From positions 18,983 through 82,982 of the forward strand of contig CANNJE010000003.1 in NCBI GenBank assembly GCA_947504605.1: a DNA stretch of 64,000 bases, in the 5' to 3' direction. A model generated the notes under the pieces. It was not told the DNA's origin and did no database searches. It was given only the letters and a program-made list of their open reading frames with translations. This DNA comes from Chitinophagaceae bacterium (lineage in GTDB: Bacteria > Bacteroidota > Bacteroidia > Chitinophagales > Chitinophagaceae). Shown here piece after piece: positions 35,529 through 43,379 of the stretch. The stretch's first letter is position 1; each line of letters opens with the position of its first letter. A program made the translations under genes and the position numbers.

Positions 35529-36459
35529 CAGGAAGTTGTTTTTCACAAAGCTCATTTAAAGCAGCATCAATGCTGGGATATAAATAGGTAAATCCTTCTT
35601 GTTTTATTTTAGAACAACTTACTGTAGTGCTTTTTAACACTTCAATACTTCTGGTTCCCATCATCATTTTTAATATAAAAACCGGAACATGTATGGGAAT
35701 ATAAAAAGCACTTCTCATTTTTCTAGCCAGCTTTAGTGTAAGTTCTTTATTCGTTACTGGCGATGGTGCCACAGCATTATAGCTGCCTTGCAAAGCCTGG
35801 TTTTCTATTGCGTATAAAAACATTCTGCACAGGTCTTCTATATGTATCCAGCTAACGATTTGTTTTCCGTTTCCTAAAATGCCGGCTACACCCATCTGTA
35901 TTGGTTTTTTAAATTCTGCCAGTGCACCGCCATCATTACTTAATACAATACCGGTTCTTAATTTACAAACCCTGATGCCTAATGCAGCAGCAGGATCAAT
36001 ACTATCTTCCCATAATTGGCAGGTGCGCCCAAGGAAACTGTCATCGGCAGGATCCTGTTCGGTAAATGCAAATCCTTCCTGGTTGTCTGCACCATACCAT
36101 CCAATGGCCGAAGAACTCACAATGGCTTTTACTGTATGAGGATTTTCCTTTAGGCTATTCACTATTAATTTACTGCTCTGCGTTCTGCTTTCTTCAATTT
36201 CTTTTTTATAGGCTTCTGTCCATTTTTTATCAACAACGCCTGCTCCTGCCAGGTGAATGATGTAATCGGCAGCTTTTAAAGCAGCCAGATCCATCGTTTG
36301 TTTTTTTACATCCCATAAAGCGTATTGTAAAGCAGGATTACAATTAGAGATAGGAATAGCTCTTGTAAGTACAATTACTTTATATCCTTTTGATAATAAA
36401 TATTTGCTCAAAGCTTTTCCAACAAGGCCGGTTCCGCCAGTAATTAAAATGGTTTGCAT
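35509..36459 (-). CDS. TIGR01777 family NAD(P)-dependent epimerase-like protein
   Basis: SDR-family protein of the TIGR01777 group (YfcH-like). The N-terminal NAD(P) motif is ILITGGTGLVGKALSKYL. Family landmarks are ADYIIHLAGAGVVDKKW, SSSAIGWYG with the catalytic Ser/Tyr region, LRTGIVLSNDGGALAEF, and a C-terminal DUF1731-like region (MMGTRSIEVLKSTTVSC). The frame extends to 36501, but the ATG at 36459 starts directly at MQTILITGGTG and is preferred. Physiological substrate is unknown. Its 3' end overlaps the convergent ABC permease by 20 bp. Confidence 0.87.
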   Translation of the reverse strand: MQTILITGGTGLVGKALSKYLLSKGYKVIVLTRAIPISNCNPALQYALWDVKKQTMDLAALKAADYIIHLAGAGVVDKKWTEAYKKEIEESRTQSSKLIVNSLKENPHTVKAIVSSSAIGWYGADNQEGFAFTEQDPADDSFLGRTCQLWEDSIDPAAALGIRVCKLRTGIVLSNDGGALAEFKKPIQMGVAGILGNGKQIVSWIHIEDLCRMFLYAIENQALQGSYNAVAPSPVTNKELTLKLARKMRSAFYIPIHVPVFILKMMMGTRSIEVLKSTTVSCSKIKQEGFTYLYPSIDAALNELCEKQLPVTNPTS

Positions 36460-36571
36460 GATATAAATGTATCTATAATGATGGATTGCTAAATGAAACA
36501 ACCCTTTTTTAACTAATTAATACTAATGTGCAACTAAATTTCTACGTAAATTTATCCAAATGTATTAGCGC

Positions 36572-38095
36572 ATGAAACGTTTTAGCAAGGTACTTTGTTC
36601 AGTTGTATTAATGATAGCAACAAATATTGCCACAGCACAAAATATTACCTATTCCGTAGTGCACAATGAAAGTGCCAGTGAAGCTAATTTTGAAATTCTG
36701 GGGAAAGTAGGGGCTAATTTTCTTGTTTTTAAAAATATAAGCTGGAAAAGTATCCTACAGGTTTTTGATAAAGACATGAAAGAATTGAGAAATGAGCGTA
36801 TAAAATTTTTGCCCGAAAAAGTATTGAATGTAGACTTTATAACCTATCCCGGATATTTTGTAATGGTATACCAGTACAAAAAAAATACAGTTGTTTATTG
36901 CGATGCAGTAAAGATGGATGCCAACGGGCAGCAGCTGGGAAATATTATCAATATCGATACAACAAGGGTGGGTATGATATCGGGTGCAGATATTTACAGT
37001 ACCATTTACAGCGAGGATAAAAAGAATATTCTTATTTATAAAATGCATGAGAAAAATGAAAAACTGCATGTGGTAACCAAATTGTATAATCCTGAGTTGC
37101 AATTACAGGATAGCACCCGTTCTGTTATACCTTTTAACGAAAGGAGGGAGTTGTACAGCCCATTTCAAATAGCCAACGATGGTACAATTTTTTTTACGAA
37201 GGAAACCAAACCCAATTCAAGAGAAAATATCAGTGAGCTCGAAGTAATTACCAATAAGGCAAAATCAAATTTGTTTAGGTCTACAGCCATTAACCTGGAG
37301 AAAAAATTTATAGATGGGGTACAAATAAAAATTGATAACCGCAATAACAATTATATCATCAATTCCTTTTATTACCAGGAAAAAAGGACAGAAAGTATTG
37401 AAGGTATTTTTTCGGCACTAATGAGCAAACAAACCGATTCAGTTAAAACCAGGTTCAACCGTTTTGATGATTCTTTAAGGGTTAAATTTACCAGTACGGG
37501 ACAATACCGTTTTGCATTTGATAATTTATTTTTAAAAAATACTTTTGTAAAAAGAGATGGAGGGTATGTTTTAGTAGCAGAAGATTATTCAACCCAAACA
37601 ATGGGTAATAACAATAGCTGGAACCGATGGGATTATCTATATGGCAATCCTTATTCCGTTACCAACGATTATTATTATTGGAATAACCCGTATTACAGGT
37701 ACAATCGGTTTAACACATACAATAATACAAGGAGTACCAGGTATTATTATGACAATATCCTGATCCTTAGTATAGACAGTACATTAAAACCCAGTTGGAG
37801 CAATGTGATATTAAAAAGCCAGACAGATGATGATAACGATGGTTTTTTATCTTATGGTATTTTAAATGCCGGAGCAGAAATTAATTTTCTCTACATAGAA
37901 AAGGAAAGGAATTCCCAGATCATCAGCAACCAAAGTATATCTACCTACGGTAAGCTATATCGTTATCCTACTTTAAAAAGCAGAGAATCGGGTTACCAGT
38001 TTATGCCAAGGCTGGCCAAACAGGTGGGCGCAAAACAAATGATTGTGCCTTGTGTTTATAGAGGAAATATCTGTTTCGCAAGAGTTGATTTTTGA
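36572..38095 (+). CDS. Secreted protein of unknown function with Tyr/Asn-rich segment
   Basis: Not recognised beyond a general Bacteroidota pattern. A signal peptide (residues 1-22, ending ATAQ) precedes about 485 residues that are mostly beta-strand-like with repeated blades of the form DxxxxFLVFKNISW, YFVMVYQYKKNTV, NILIYKMHEKN, which may be a propeller. Around residues 348-392 lies a segment very rich in Tyr, Asn and Arg (NPYSVTNDYYYWNNPYYRYN and onward). No catalytic motif is evident and only a single Cys occurs in the last 15 residues. It is likely periplasmic or outer-membrane associated. The following gene is on the same strand, 97 bp downstream. Confidence 0.75.
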   Translation: MKRFSKVLCSVVLMIATNIATAQNITYSVVHNESASEANFEILGKVGANFLVFKNISWKSILQVFDKDMKELRNERIKFLPEKVLNVDFITYPGYFVMVYQYKKNTVVYCDAVKMDANGQQLGNIINIDTTRVGMISGADIYSTIYSEDKKNILIYKMHEKNEKLHVVTKLYNPELQLQDSTRSVIPFNERRELYSPFQIANDGTIFFTKETKPNSRENISELEVITNKAKSNLFRSTAINLEKKFIDGVQIKIDNRNNNYIINSFYYQEKRTESIEGIFSALMSKQTDSVKTRFNRFDDSLRVKFTSTGQYRFAFDNLFLKNTFVKRDGGYVLVAEDYSTQTMGNNNSWNRWDYLYGNPYSVTNDYYYWNNPYYRYNRFNTYNNTRSTRYYYDNILILSIDSTLKPSWSNVILKSQTDDDNDGFLSYGILNAGAEINFLYIEKERNSQIISNQSISTYGKLYRYPTLKSRESGYQFMPRLAKQVGAKQMIVPCVYRGNICFARVDF

Positions 38096-38192
38096 GAATA
38101 AAGATTGGAAGTTCTTAAATTTCTTACATTCTGTTTATTTGCTCATTTTTGCAAAGTCTATTAAATATTATTTTACTTAATACAAATCAATA

Positions 38193-39173
38193 GTGACAGG
38201 CATTTTTAAATCAAATAGCCCTTCTAATAATTTTTTCCTGTTGCTATATGGCATCGTTATAAAATTTTTCCTATTCCTGCATCCGGTATTGCCAAAGCTG
38301 CAAAGCTCAGACGGGCCATTGTATAGTTCATTTATTTTATGGATGAAGGGAACATTCTCGGGGTTTCCAATCATATTTTCCATCATTAGTTTTTTATTGA
38401 TATTTATTCAGGCCATCATTTTTAATAAAACGGTTAATGACCAGCGGATGCTGCAAAAGCCCAATTATTTGACGGGTATGGCTTACCTGCTCATCACAAC
38501 CTTGTTTGGCGAATGGTTTGCTTTATCGGCCGCTTTAATAGTAAATACGATAATCGTTTGGGTTTGGGCAAGGCTTTGTACGTTGCACAATAATAATTCC
38601 GCAAAAACTACTATTTATAACCTTGGGCTTGCTATTGGCATAAGTTGTTTTATATACTATCCGGCTATTCTATTTACTTTATTATTTATTGTAGGGATTG
38701 GGATAACACGTCCGTTTAAATTAAATGAATGGTTGATTGGTTTGCTGGGCATTACAACCCCCTTTTATTTTTTTGCTGCATGGTTGTTTCTTTCTAATCA
38801 GTGGAATAGCTTTCATTATCCGGGAGCTTTAATATCTACGCCCATTTTTGTAAACTTCCAATGGGCAATGGCTGCCATCATATTGGTTTCTTTAGCTATA
38901 CTTTTTGGAGTATATTTTATTCAGTTTAATATACGCCGGCAAATAGTTCAAACCCGCAAAAGCTGGCAGTTGCTCTATTTATACCTGCTGGTAGCTGCTT
39001 TTATTCCATTTGTAAATGCTGGCCACAGCTTTAGCAGTTGGATTTTAATGGCGGTACCTGTTTCGCTTATTACTGGCAGTGCGCTCTTTTATCCGGATAG
39101 AAAGTGGTTTCCTACCATAATACATTGGGGAATGGTGGCTCTTATCATTGGGTTATCTTATTTCATAAAATAA
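38193..39173 (+). CDS. Polytopic membrane protein, DUF6427-like
   Basis: A 326-residue integral membrane protein with about nine or ten helices. Its N-terminus, MTGIFKSNSPSNNFFLLLYG, resembles the DUF6427 family of Bacteroidota, often placed next to purine or uracil salvage genes; here the neighbour is purQ. The start is GTG. A Trp/Phe-rich aromatic profile and a central ITRPFKLNEWLIGLLGITTP loop are family-like. Function is unknown; relatives have been misnamed as carotene oxygenases. It is 49 bp upstream of purQ's start but purQ has its own promoter element. Confidence 0.72.
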   Translation: MTGIFKSNSPSNNFFLLLYGIVIKFFLFLHPVLPKLQSSDGPLYSSFILWMKGTFSGFPIIFSIISFLLIFIQAIIFNKTVNDQRMLQKPNYLTGMAYLLITTLFGEWFALSAALIVNTIIVWVWARLCTLHNNNSAKTTIYNLGLAIGISCFIYYPAILFTLLFIVGIGITRPFKLNEWLIGLLGITTPFYFFAAWLFLSNQWNSFHYPGALISTPIFVNFQWAMAAIILVSLAILFGVYFIQFNIRRQIVQTRKSWQLLYLYLLVAAFIPFVNAGHSFSSWILMAVPVSLITGSALFYPDRKWFPTIIHWGMVALIIGLSYFIK

Positions 39174-39189
39174 ATTCGGCTTGTAGTTG

Positions 39190-39197
39190 TACTTTTG
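39190..39197 (+). promoter_or_regulatory. Probable -7 element of the purQ promoter
   Basis: TACTTTTG matches TAnnTTTG. It lies 25 bp before the purQ ATG. A TTTC at about 39161 is a weak partner for the -33 position. Confidence 0.45.
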
Positions 39198-39222
39198 CCG
39201 TTCTATACTAAAACAGATTCAT

Positions 39223-39885
39223 ATGAAATTTGGTGTTGTTGTTTTTCCGGGTTCTAATTGCGACAGGGATATGATAGATGCCTTGCAAAATGATTTGAAA
39301 CAGGAAGTGATTCCTTTGTGGCATAAGGATAAGGACATTAGCATGTTTACTACAGACGACTGTATTGTATTGCCGGGTGGTTTTAGTTATGGTGATTACC
39401 TGCGTTGCGGGGCCATAGCACGCTTTAGTCCAATGATGCAAAGTGTGATAGAATTTGCCAATAGGGGCGGCAAGGTATTGGGTGTATGTAATGGATTCCA
39501 AATTTTATGCGAAAGTGGCCTTTTGCCAGGTGTTTTGCTTCGCAATGCCAATCAAAAATTTATTTGCAAAAATGTATTTATAAAAAATGGGGATGATGGA
39601 GCTTTAAAAATACCCATTGCTCATGGCGAAGGAAGGTATTATGCCAGCGATGAAGTGTTGCAACAGTTAGAAGCTAATAACCAGGTAATTTACCGTTATT
39701 GCTCAGAGGGTGGAGACATAAATGAAGAAAGTAATCCTAATGGTACTGTTTTAAATATTGCAGGAATTTGTAACGAAGGGAAAAATGTTTTTGGAATGAT
39801 GCCTCATCCGGAAAGAGCCTGTAGCGAAAGTTTGCACAATATTGATGGTAAAATAGTGTTTAAGACACTGTTTGGCCTTTCTTAA
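39223..39885 (+). CDS. purQ: PurQ, glutamine amidotransferase subunit of FGAM synthase
   Basis: Glutaminase subunit of the PurLQS phosphoribosylformylglycinamidine synthase in de novo purine synthesis. It starts MKFGVVVFPGSNCDRD, shows the oxyanion region LPGGFSYGDYLR, the nucleophile Cys in GVCNGFQIL, and the His/Glu pair in HPERA. The product is 220 residues, the normal size. The open frame extends upstream to 39187, but those 12 residues are not family-like and lie partly upstream of the promoter element. purL and purS are not in the window. A TAGATTTG promoter element for the next gene lies just downstream. Confidence 0.95.
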   Translation: MKFGVVVFPGSNCDRDMIDALQNDLKQEVIPLWHKDKDISMFTTDDCIVLPGGFSYGDYLRCGAIARFSPMMQSVIEFANRGGKVLGVCNGFQILCESGLLPGVLLRNANQKFICKNVFIKNGDDGALKIPIAHGEGRYYASDEVLQQLEANNQVIYRYCSEGGDINEESNPNGTVLNIAGICNEGKNVFGMMPHPERACSESLHNIDGKIVFKTLFGLS

Positions 39886-39930
39886 TAATTTTATTAACAT
39901 CTATTAACAGACAATACTGTGCAAGTGATT

Positions 39931-39938
39931 TAGATTTG
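39931..39938 (+). promoter_or_regulatory. Probable -7 element before the DsbD-alpha-like gene
   Basis: TAGATTTG matches TAnnTTTG, 18 bp before the ATG at 39957. No good TTTG is seen at -33. Confidence 0.4.
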
Positions 39939-39956
39939 CATTAAACAAATACAAAA

Positions 39957-40412
39957 ATGAAAAAAATATACCTCGCCATCCTGTCTTTTTTTATTGTTGC
40001 TGCAGTGTCTGCACAAATTGAGAATCCGGTAAAATGGTCTTACACTGCCAAAAAGGTATCTGATAAAGTGTATGACATTTATGTAACAGCTACATTAGAC
40101 CCACACTGGCATATATATGCGCAGGAGGCTGGAGATGGTCCTGAACCAACATCGTTAACTTTTGGTAAAAACCCTTTGGTAAGTTTTGAAGGGAAAACAA
40201 AGGAAGAAGGAAAATTGGAAAAGCAGTATGATGAAAATTTTAAATCGGTACTTAAGTTTTACAGCAGTAAAGTAAGTTTTGTACAAAGGATAAAATTAAA
40301 ATCTGCGGTTACTACTGTGGTAAAAGGAAGTGTAAATTTTATGGTATGTAATGACCATAAATGCCTTCCTCCAAAAGAGGTTCCTTTTACAGTTAAAATA
40401 GGTGGAAAATAA
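39957..40412 (+). CDS. Stand-alone DsbD alpha-domain protein with CX4C pair
   Basis: A signal peptide (residues 1-18, ending AVSA) precedes one DsbD N-terminal (alpha)-like immunoglobulin-fold domain of about 130 residues (DPHWHIYAQEAGDGPEPTSL). The motif VCNDHKCLPPKE places Cys131 and Cys136 where the redox-active pair of DsbD-alpha sits (E. coli CX5C). The protein is expected to shuttle electrons in the periplasm from the DsbD membrane core to oxidised client proteins. The neighbouring full-length DsbD has Ala and Phe at these positions, so this protein may supply its missing function (inference). A terminator separates the two genes. Confidence 0.85.
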   Translation: MKKIYLAILSFFIVAAVSAQIENPVKWSYTAKKVSDKVYDIYVTATLDPHWHIYAQEAGDGPEPTSLTFGKNPLVSFEGKTKEEGKLEKQYDENFKSVLKFYSSKVSFVQRIKLKSAVTTVVKGSVNFMVCNDHKCLPPKEVPFTVKIGGK

Positions 40413-40430
40413 ATTTTCAAATATTCTTTT

Positions 40431-40457
40431 AATCCCGATTGAATCGGGATTTTTTTA
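40431..40457 (+). terminator. Intrinsic terminator between the two DsbD genes
   Basis: The stem AATCCCGAT / ATCGGGATT with a TGA loop is followed by TTTTTT. It ends 17 bp before the ATG of full-length DsbD and would limit read-through from the small gene. Confidence 0.85.
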
Positions 40458-40473
40458 TAAAACCAATTTTTCG

Positions 40474-42438
40474 ATGCATTTACATTTTTCAATTATCAGG
40501 ACACTTGTTTTATCCTTTTTTTTCTTTTCGGCCTCAGCGCAGGATAGCAGTAATATTAGCTGGACAAGCAGTATTACTAAAATTGCAGATAGCAATTATG
40601 AGATTCTTTTAAAGGGTCAGATTAAAAAAGGCTTTCATATTTATGCAAAAGATGAAGCAGATGGGTTAAGTGGTTTAACCATCAATATTAAAGATGAGGC
40701 AGTAAAGCAGGGTACTTTACAAATTCTTTCAACGCTAAAAGATTATGCAGATCCCATCTTTACAAATTCAAAAAAAATTATTTCAGATAATATAGAAGTA
40801 AAATTGCCGGTTACAATTTCTGGAGCAGCACCTGCGGCTGTGAAATTGCATCTTACTTATGAAGTTGCCGACACAGAAAATTTTATTCCGGAAGAACAAA
40901 ATATTTCTTTACCAGTAGAAGCCGGAGCTGTCGCTAAAGTGAATAGCAGGATATTAATTTCAACCATTAATCTTGAAAAGCCATTATCAGATTGTAAAGT
41001 GGCTTCTTCTTCTGCAGCATCAAGCGATACAAAATCAAAAGGACTGATTACCCTGTTTGCCTTGGGTTTTTTGGGTGGGCTGGTAGCACTACTAACTCCT
41101 TGTGTATTTCCAATGATTCCATTAACGGTATCTTTTTTTACCAAGAAAGCAACCAATAGAAAGGCTGGTATTCGCAACGCTTTTCTCTATGGCTTTTTTA
41201 TCTTCTTTATTTATGTTTTACTCAGTTTGCCTTTTCATTTTCTGGATAGTTTAAATCCGGAAATATTAAATAATATTTCTACCAATGTTTACCTGAATAT
41301 TTTCTTTTTTGTAATCTTTATTGTATTTGCATTATCCTTTTTTGGATTTTATGAGATTACATTACCTGGCAGCATGAGCAGTGGTGCCGATAGCAAAGCG
41401 GGAGCCGGTAACATTATTGGTATCTTTTTTATGGCATTAACACTTGCACTGGTTTCCTTTTCATGTACTGGTCCAATCCTTGGGTCCTTGCTGGCAGGCT
41501 CTTTATCTGCCGACGGAGGAGCTATGCAGCTAACTTCTGGTATGGCAGGATTTGGCCTTGCCTTGGCTTTACCTTTTGCGTTGTTTGCGTTGTTTCCAAA
41601 CCTGCTGAGTTCGTTGCCAAAATCGGGAGGATGGTTAAATACCGTTAAAGTGGTTTTAGGATTTATAGAACTGGCTTTGGCTTTTAAATTTCTTTCAAAT
41701 GCCGATTTGGTGATGCATTGGGGTTTATTGAAAAGGGAGATTTTTATTGGAATCTGGGTATTGGTATTTGCGTGCTTAACTTTATACCTGTTGGGAGTGA
41801 TCAGTTTTAAGCATGATTCTCCTATGAAAAAACTTCCCCGTTTAAGATTGTTATTGGGAATTGTTACCGGTTTATTTACCCTTTACCTGGTGCCGGGTGT
41901 AACCAATACAAAATGGGCAAATCTTTCTTTGATCAGTGGGTTTCCGCCACCATTATATTACAGTATTTATCATAAAAATTCGGATTGTATCCTTTCATTA
42001 AACTGTACGAAAGATTATGAACAGGGATTAAAAATGGCAAAAGAACAGAATAAGCCAATCCTGCTGGATTTTACGGGATACGCCTGTGTAAATTGCCGTC
42101 GTATGGAGGAGAATGTATGGACCGATCCTGCGGTCTATAATTTATTATTAGAAAAATACATTATTGTTTCGTTGTATGTGGATGATAAAAAAGAATTACC
42201 TGTTGCAGACCAATTTACTTATACTACAAAAGACGGCTTGCAAAAAGAAATTATAACGGTGGGGGATAAGTGGGCAACTTTTGAAACGGAGAATTTTAAA
42301 AATAATGCTCAGCCATGGTATGCCCTTATTAATACAAATGAGGAATTGTTGACTCATCCTGCGGGTTATGTACCCGATGAAAAGGAATACTTAGAATGGC
42401 TTAAATGTGGAGCAGAAACTTTCTACAATAAAAAGTAG
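40474..42438 (+). CDS. dsbD: DsbD-family protein-disulfide reductase lacking alpha-domain cysteines
   Basis: Three-part electron conduit. A signal peptide (ending FFFFSASAQ) and an alpha-like domain to about residue 150 are followed by eight membrane helices and a C-terminal thioredoxin domain. The membrane core keeps both redox cysteines: Cys210 in LLTPCVFPMIPL and Cys331 in SFSCTGPILGS. The thioredoxin motif is CVNC (Cys538, Cys541). In the alpha domain the position aligned to the CX4C of its small neighbour reads VADTENFIPEEQ, so both cysteines are gone (Ala132, Phe137). The frame extends upstream to 40402 but that crosses the terminator; ATG 40474 is the sensible start. Confidence 0.93.
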   Translation: MHLHFSIIRTLVLSFFFFSASAQDSSNISWTSSITKIADSNYEILLKGQIKKGFHIYAKDEADGLSGLTINIKDEAVKQGTLQILSTLKDYADPIFTNSKKIISDNIEVKLPVTISGAAPAAVKLHLTYEVADTENFIPEEQNISLPVEAGAVAKVNSRILISTINLEKPLSDCKVASSSAASSDTKSKGLITLFALGFLGGLVALLTPCVFPMIPLTVSFFTKKATNRKAGIRNAFLYGFFIFFIYVLLSLPFHFLDSLNPEILNNISTNVYLNIFFFVIFIVFALSFFGFYEITLPGSMSSGADSKAGAGNIIGIFFMALTLALVSFSCTGPILGSLLAGSLSADGGAMQLTSGMAGFGLALALPFALFALFPNLLSSLPKSGGWLNTVKVVLGFIELALAFKFLSNADLVMHWGLLKREIFIGIWVLVFACLTLYLLGVISFKHDSPMKKLPRLRLLLGIVTGLFTLYLVPGVTNTKWANLSLISGFPPPLYYSIYHKNSDCILSLNCTKDYEQGLKMAKEQNKPILLDFTGYACVNCRRMEENVWTDPAVYNLLLEKYIIVSLYVDDKKELPVADQFTYTTKDGLQKEIITVGDKWATFETENFKNNAQPWYALINTNEELLTHPAGYVPDEKEYLEWLKCGAETFYNKK

Positions 42439-42444
42439 CATATA

Positions 42445-42475
42445 AAAAAGCCTCGTCTTTAAGATGAGGCTTTTT
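42445..42475 (+). terminator. Bidirectional terminator between dsbD and the ECF sigma gene
   Basis: The inverted repeat AAAAAGCCTCGTCTT / AAGATGAGGCTTTTT has one G-T pair and T-tracts on both strands, between convergent genes. Confidence 0.85.
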
Positions 42476-42502
42476 CTTTGGGGGTTAAAGAACAATTTAA
42501 TA

Positions 42503-43084
42503 TTATAATGCAATTTGTTTTTCAGTCATCATTTTGCGCAGGTTAATTAAACCATAACGCATTCTTCCCAATGCAGTATTGATGCTGCAGTTAGTAAGTG
42601 CAGAAATTTCTTTGAAACTTAAATCAGCGAAGTGGCGCATGATTATTACTTCTCTTTGATCTTCTGGTAATAGATCTACCATTTTTCTAATTTTATCATG
42701 ACTTTGTTCAGCCATCATTTTTTGATCAGCACCTGGTTCAAAGAAGTTTAGGACTTCAAAAATATCACGGTCATCACTTGTTTTGATAGAAGGACTGCGT
42801 TTAACTTTTCTAAAATGATCTACACAAAGATTGTGAGCGATACGCATAGCCCATGGTAAGAATTTTCCTTCATCAGAATAACGTCCACCTCTTAAAGTGT
42901 CGATGATGCGGATAAAAACATCCTGGAAAATATCTTCGGCTAGGTATTTGTCTTTTACCAATAAATAGATAGAGGTAAAAATTTTGTCTTTGTAGCGTAC
43001 TACTAAAGTTGAAAGGGCATCAGCGTCGCCATTCATGTAAAGATGTACCAGCTGTTGATCGGTAAGGTTGATTAGGCATTTCAT
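42503..43084 (-). CDS. ECF-type RNA polymerase sigma factor
   Basis: A 193-residue extracytoplasmic-function sigma factor. Region 2 includes LSTLVVRYKDKIFTSIYLLV, EDIFQDVFIRII and LPWAMRIAHNLCVDHFRK. Region 4 contains LPEDQREVIIMRHFADLSF and ISALTNCSINTALGRMRYG, the helix-turn-helix for -35 recognition. No anti-sigma gene lies next to it; the neighbours are convergent dsbD and divergent uvrA. This resembles the stand-alone ECF factors of Bacteroidota controlled by abundance rather than by a membrane anti-sigma (inference). Its 5' leader contains nested inverted repeats at 43086-43159. Confidence 0.93.
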   Translation of the reverse strand: MKCLINLTDQQLVHLYMNGDADALSTLVVRYKDKIFTSIYLLVKDKYLAEDIFQDVFIRIIDTLRGGRYSDEGKFLPWAMRIAHNLCVDHFRKVKRSPSIKTSDDRDIFEVLNFFEPGADQKMMAEQSHDKIRKMVDLLPEDQREVIIMRHFADLSFKEISALTNCSINTALGRMRYGLINLRKMMTEKQIAL

Positions 43085-43085
43085 A

Positions 43086-43159
43086 ACTTCTACAGTTTTG
43101 ATGGTTTAGGACTTAATTTTTGTTAAGTAACCAATAAGAGGAAAATAGATCGTAGAAGT
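43086..43159 (-). promoter_or_regulatory. Nested inverted repeats in the ECF sigma 5' leader
   Basis: Outer arms ACTTCTAC (43086-43093) and GTAGAAGT (43152-43159) enclose a near-concentric inner hairpin GGTT-tagg-ACTTAA-tttttg-TTAAGT-a-ACC at about 43104-43132. The outer proximal arm begins 1 bp upstream of the sigma ATG, so the structure would enclose the ribosome-binding region in the mRNA. Confidence 0.5.
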
Positions 43160-43271
43160 CTTTAGGTAGGCATTCAACGGCTGTTCACTTTATTGGATAT
43201 TGGACCATAAAAGTAGGAGCAAATTTTATATCAACCAATACTTTTTTAATCTTTTTTCAAAAATTGAGTAT

Positions 43272-43312
43272 AAGTACTAAGTGCTAGTAATACTACGTAC
43301 GTAGGAGTACTT
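43272..43312. promoter_or_regulatory. Palindrome cluster upstream of uvrA
   Basis: The perfect 12-bp palindrome CTACGTACGTAG (43293-43304) lies between AAGTACT (43272-43278) and AGTACTT (43306-43312). This operator-like cluster is about 55-95 bp before the uvrA -7 element, in the gap shared with the divergent sigma gene. Confidence 0.5.
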
Positions 43313-43366
43313 AGCTCTATTTTTAATATTTTTCTCACATATAAATCTTAACTCGCTCGCTTACAG

Positions 43367-43374
43367 TAATTTTG
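43367..43374 (+). promoter_or_regulatory. Probable -7 element of the uvrA promoter
   Basis: TAATTTTG matches TAnnTTTG and ends 5 bp before the uvrA ATG, implying a leaderless or near-leaderless mRNA. No clear -33 TTTG was seen. Confidence 0.45.
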
Positions 43375-43379
43375 TAGAA

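Noticed and set aside
40402-40473. 24-residue N-terminal extension of full-length DsbD
   Set aside because: It would cross the intrinsic terminator at 40431-40457 and place a charged segment ahead of an otherwise normal signal peptide.
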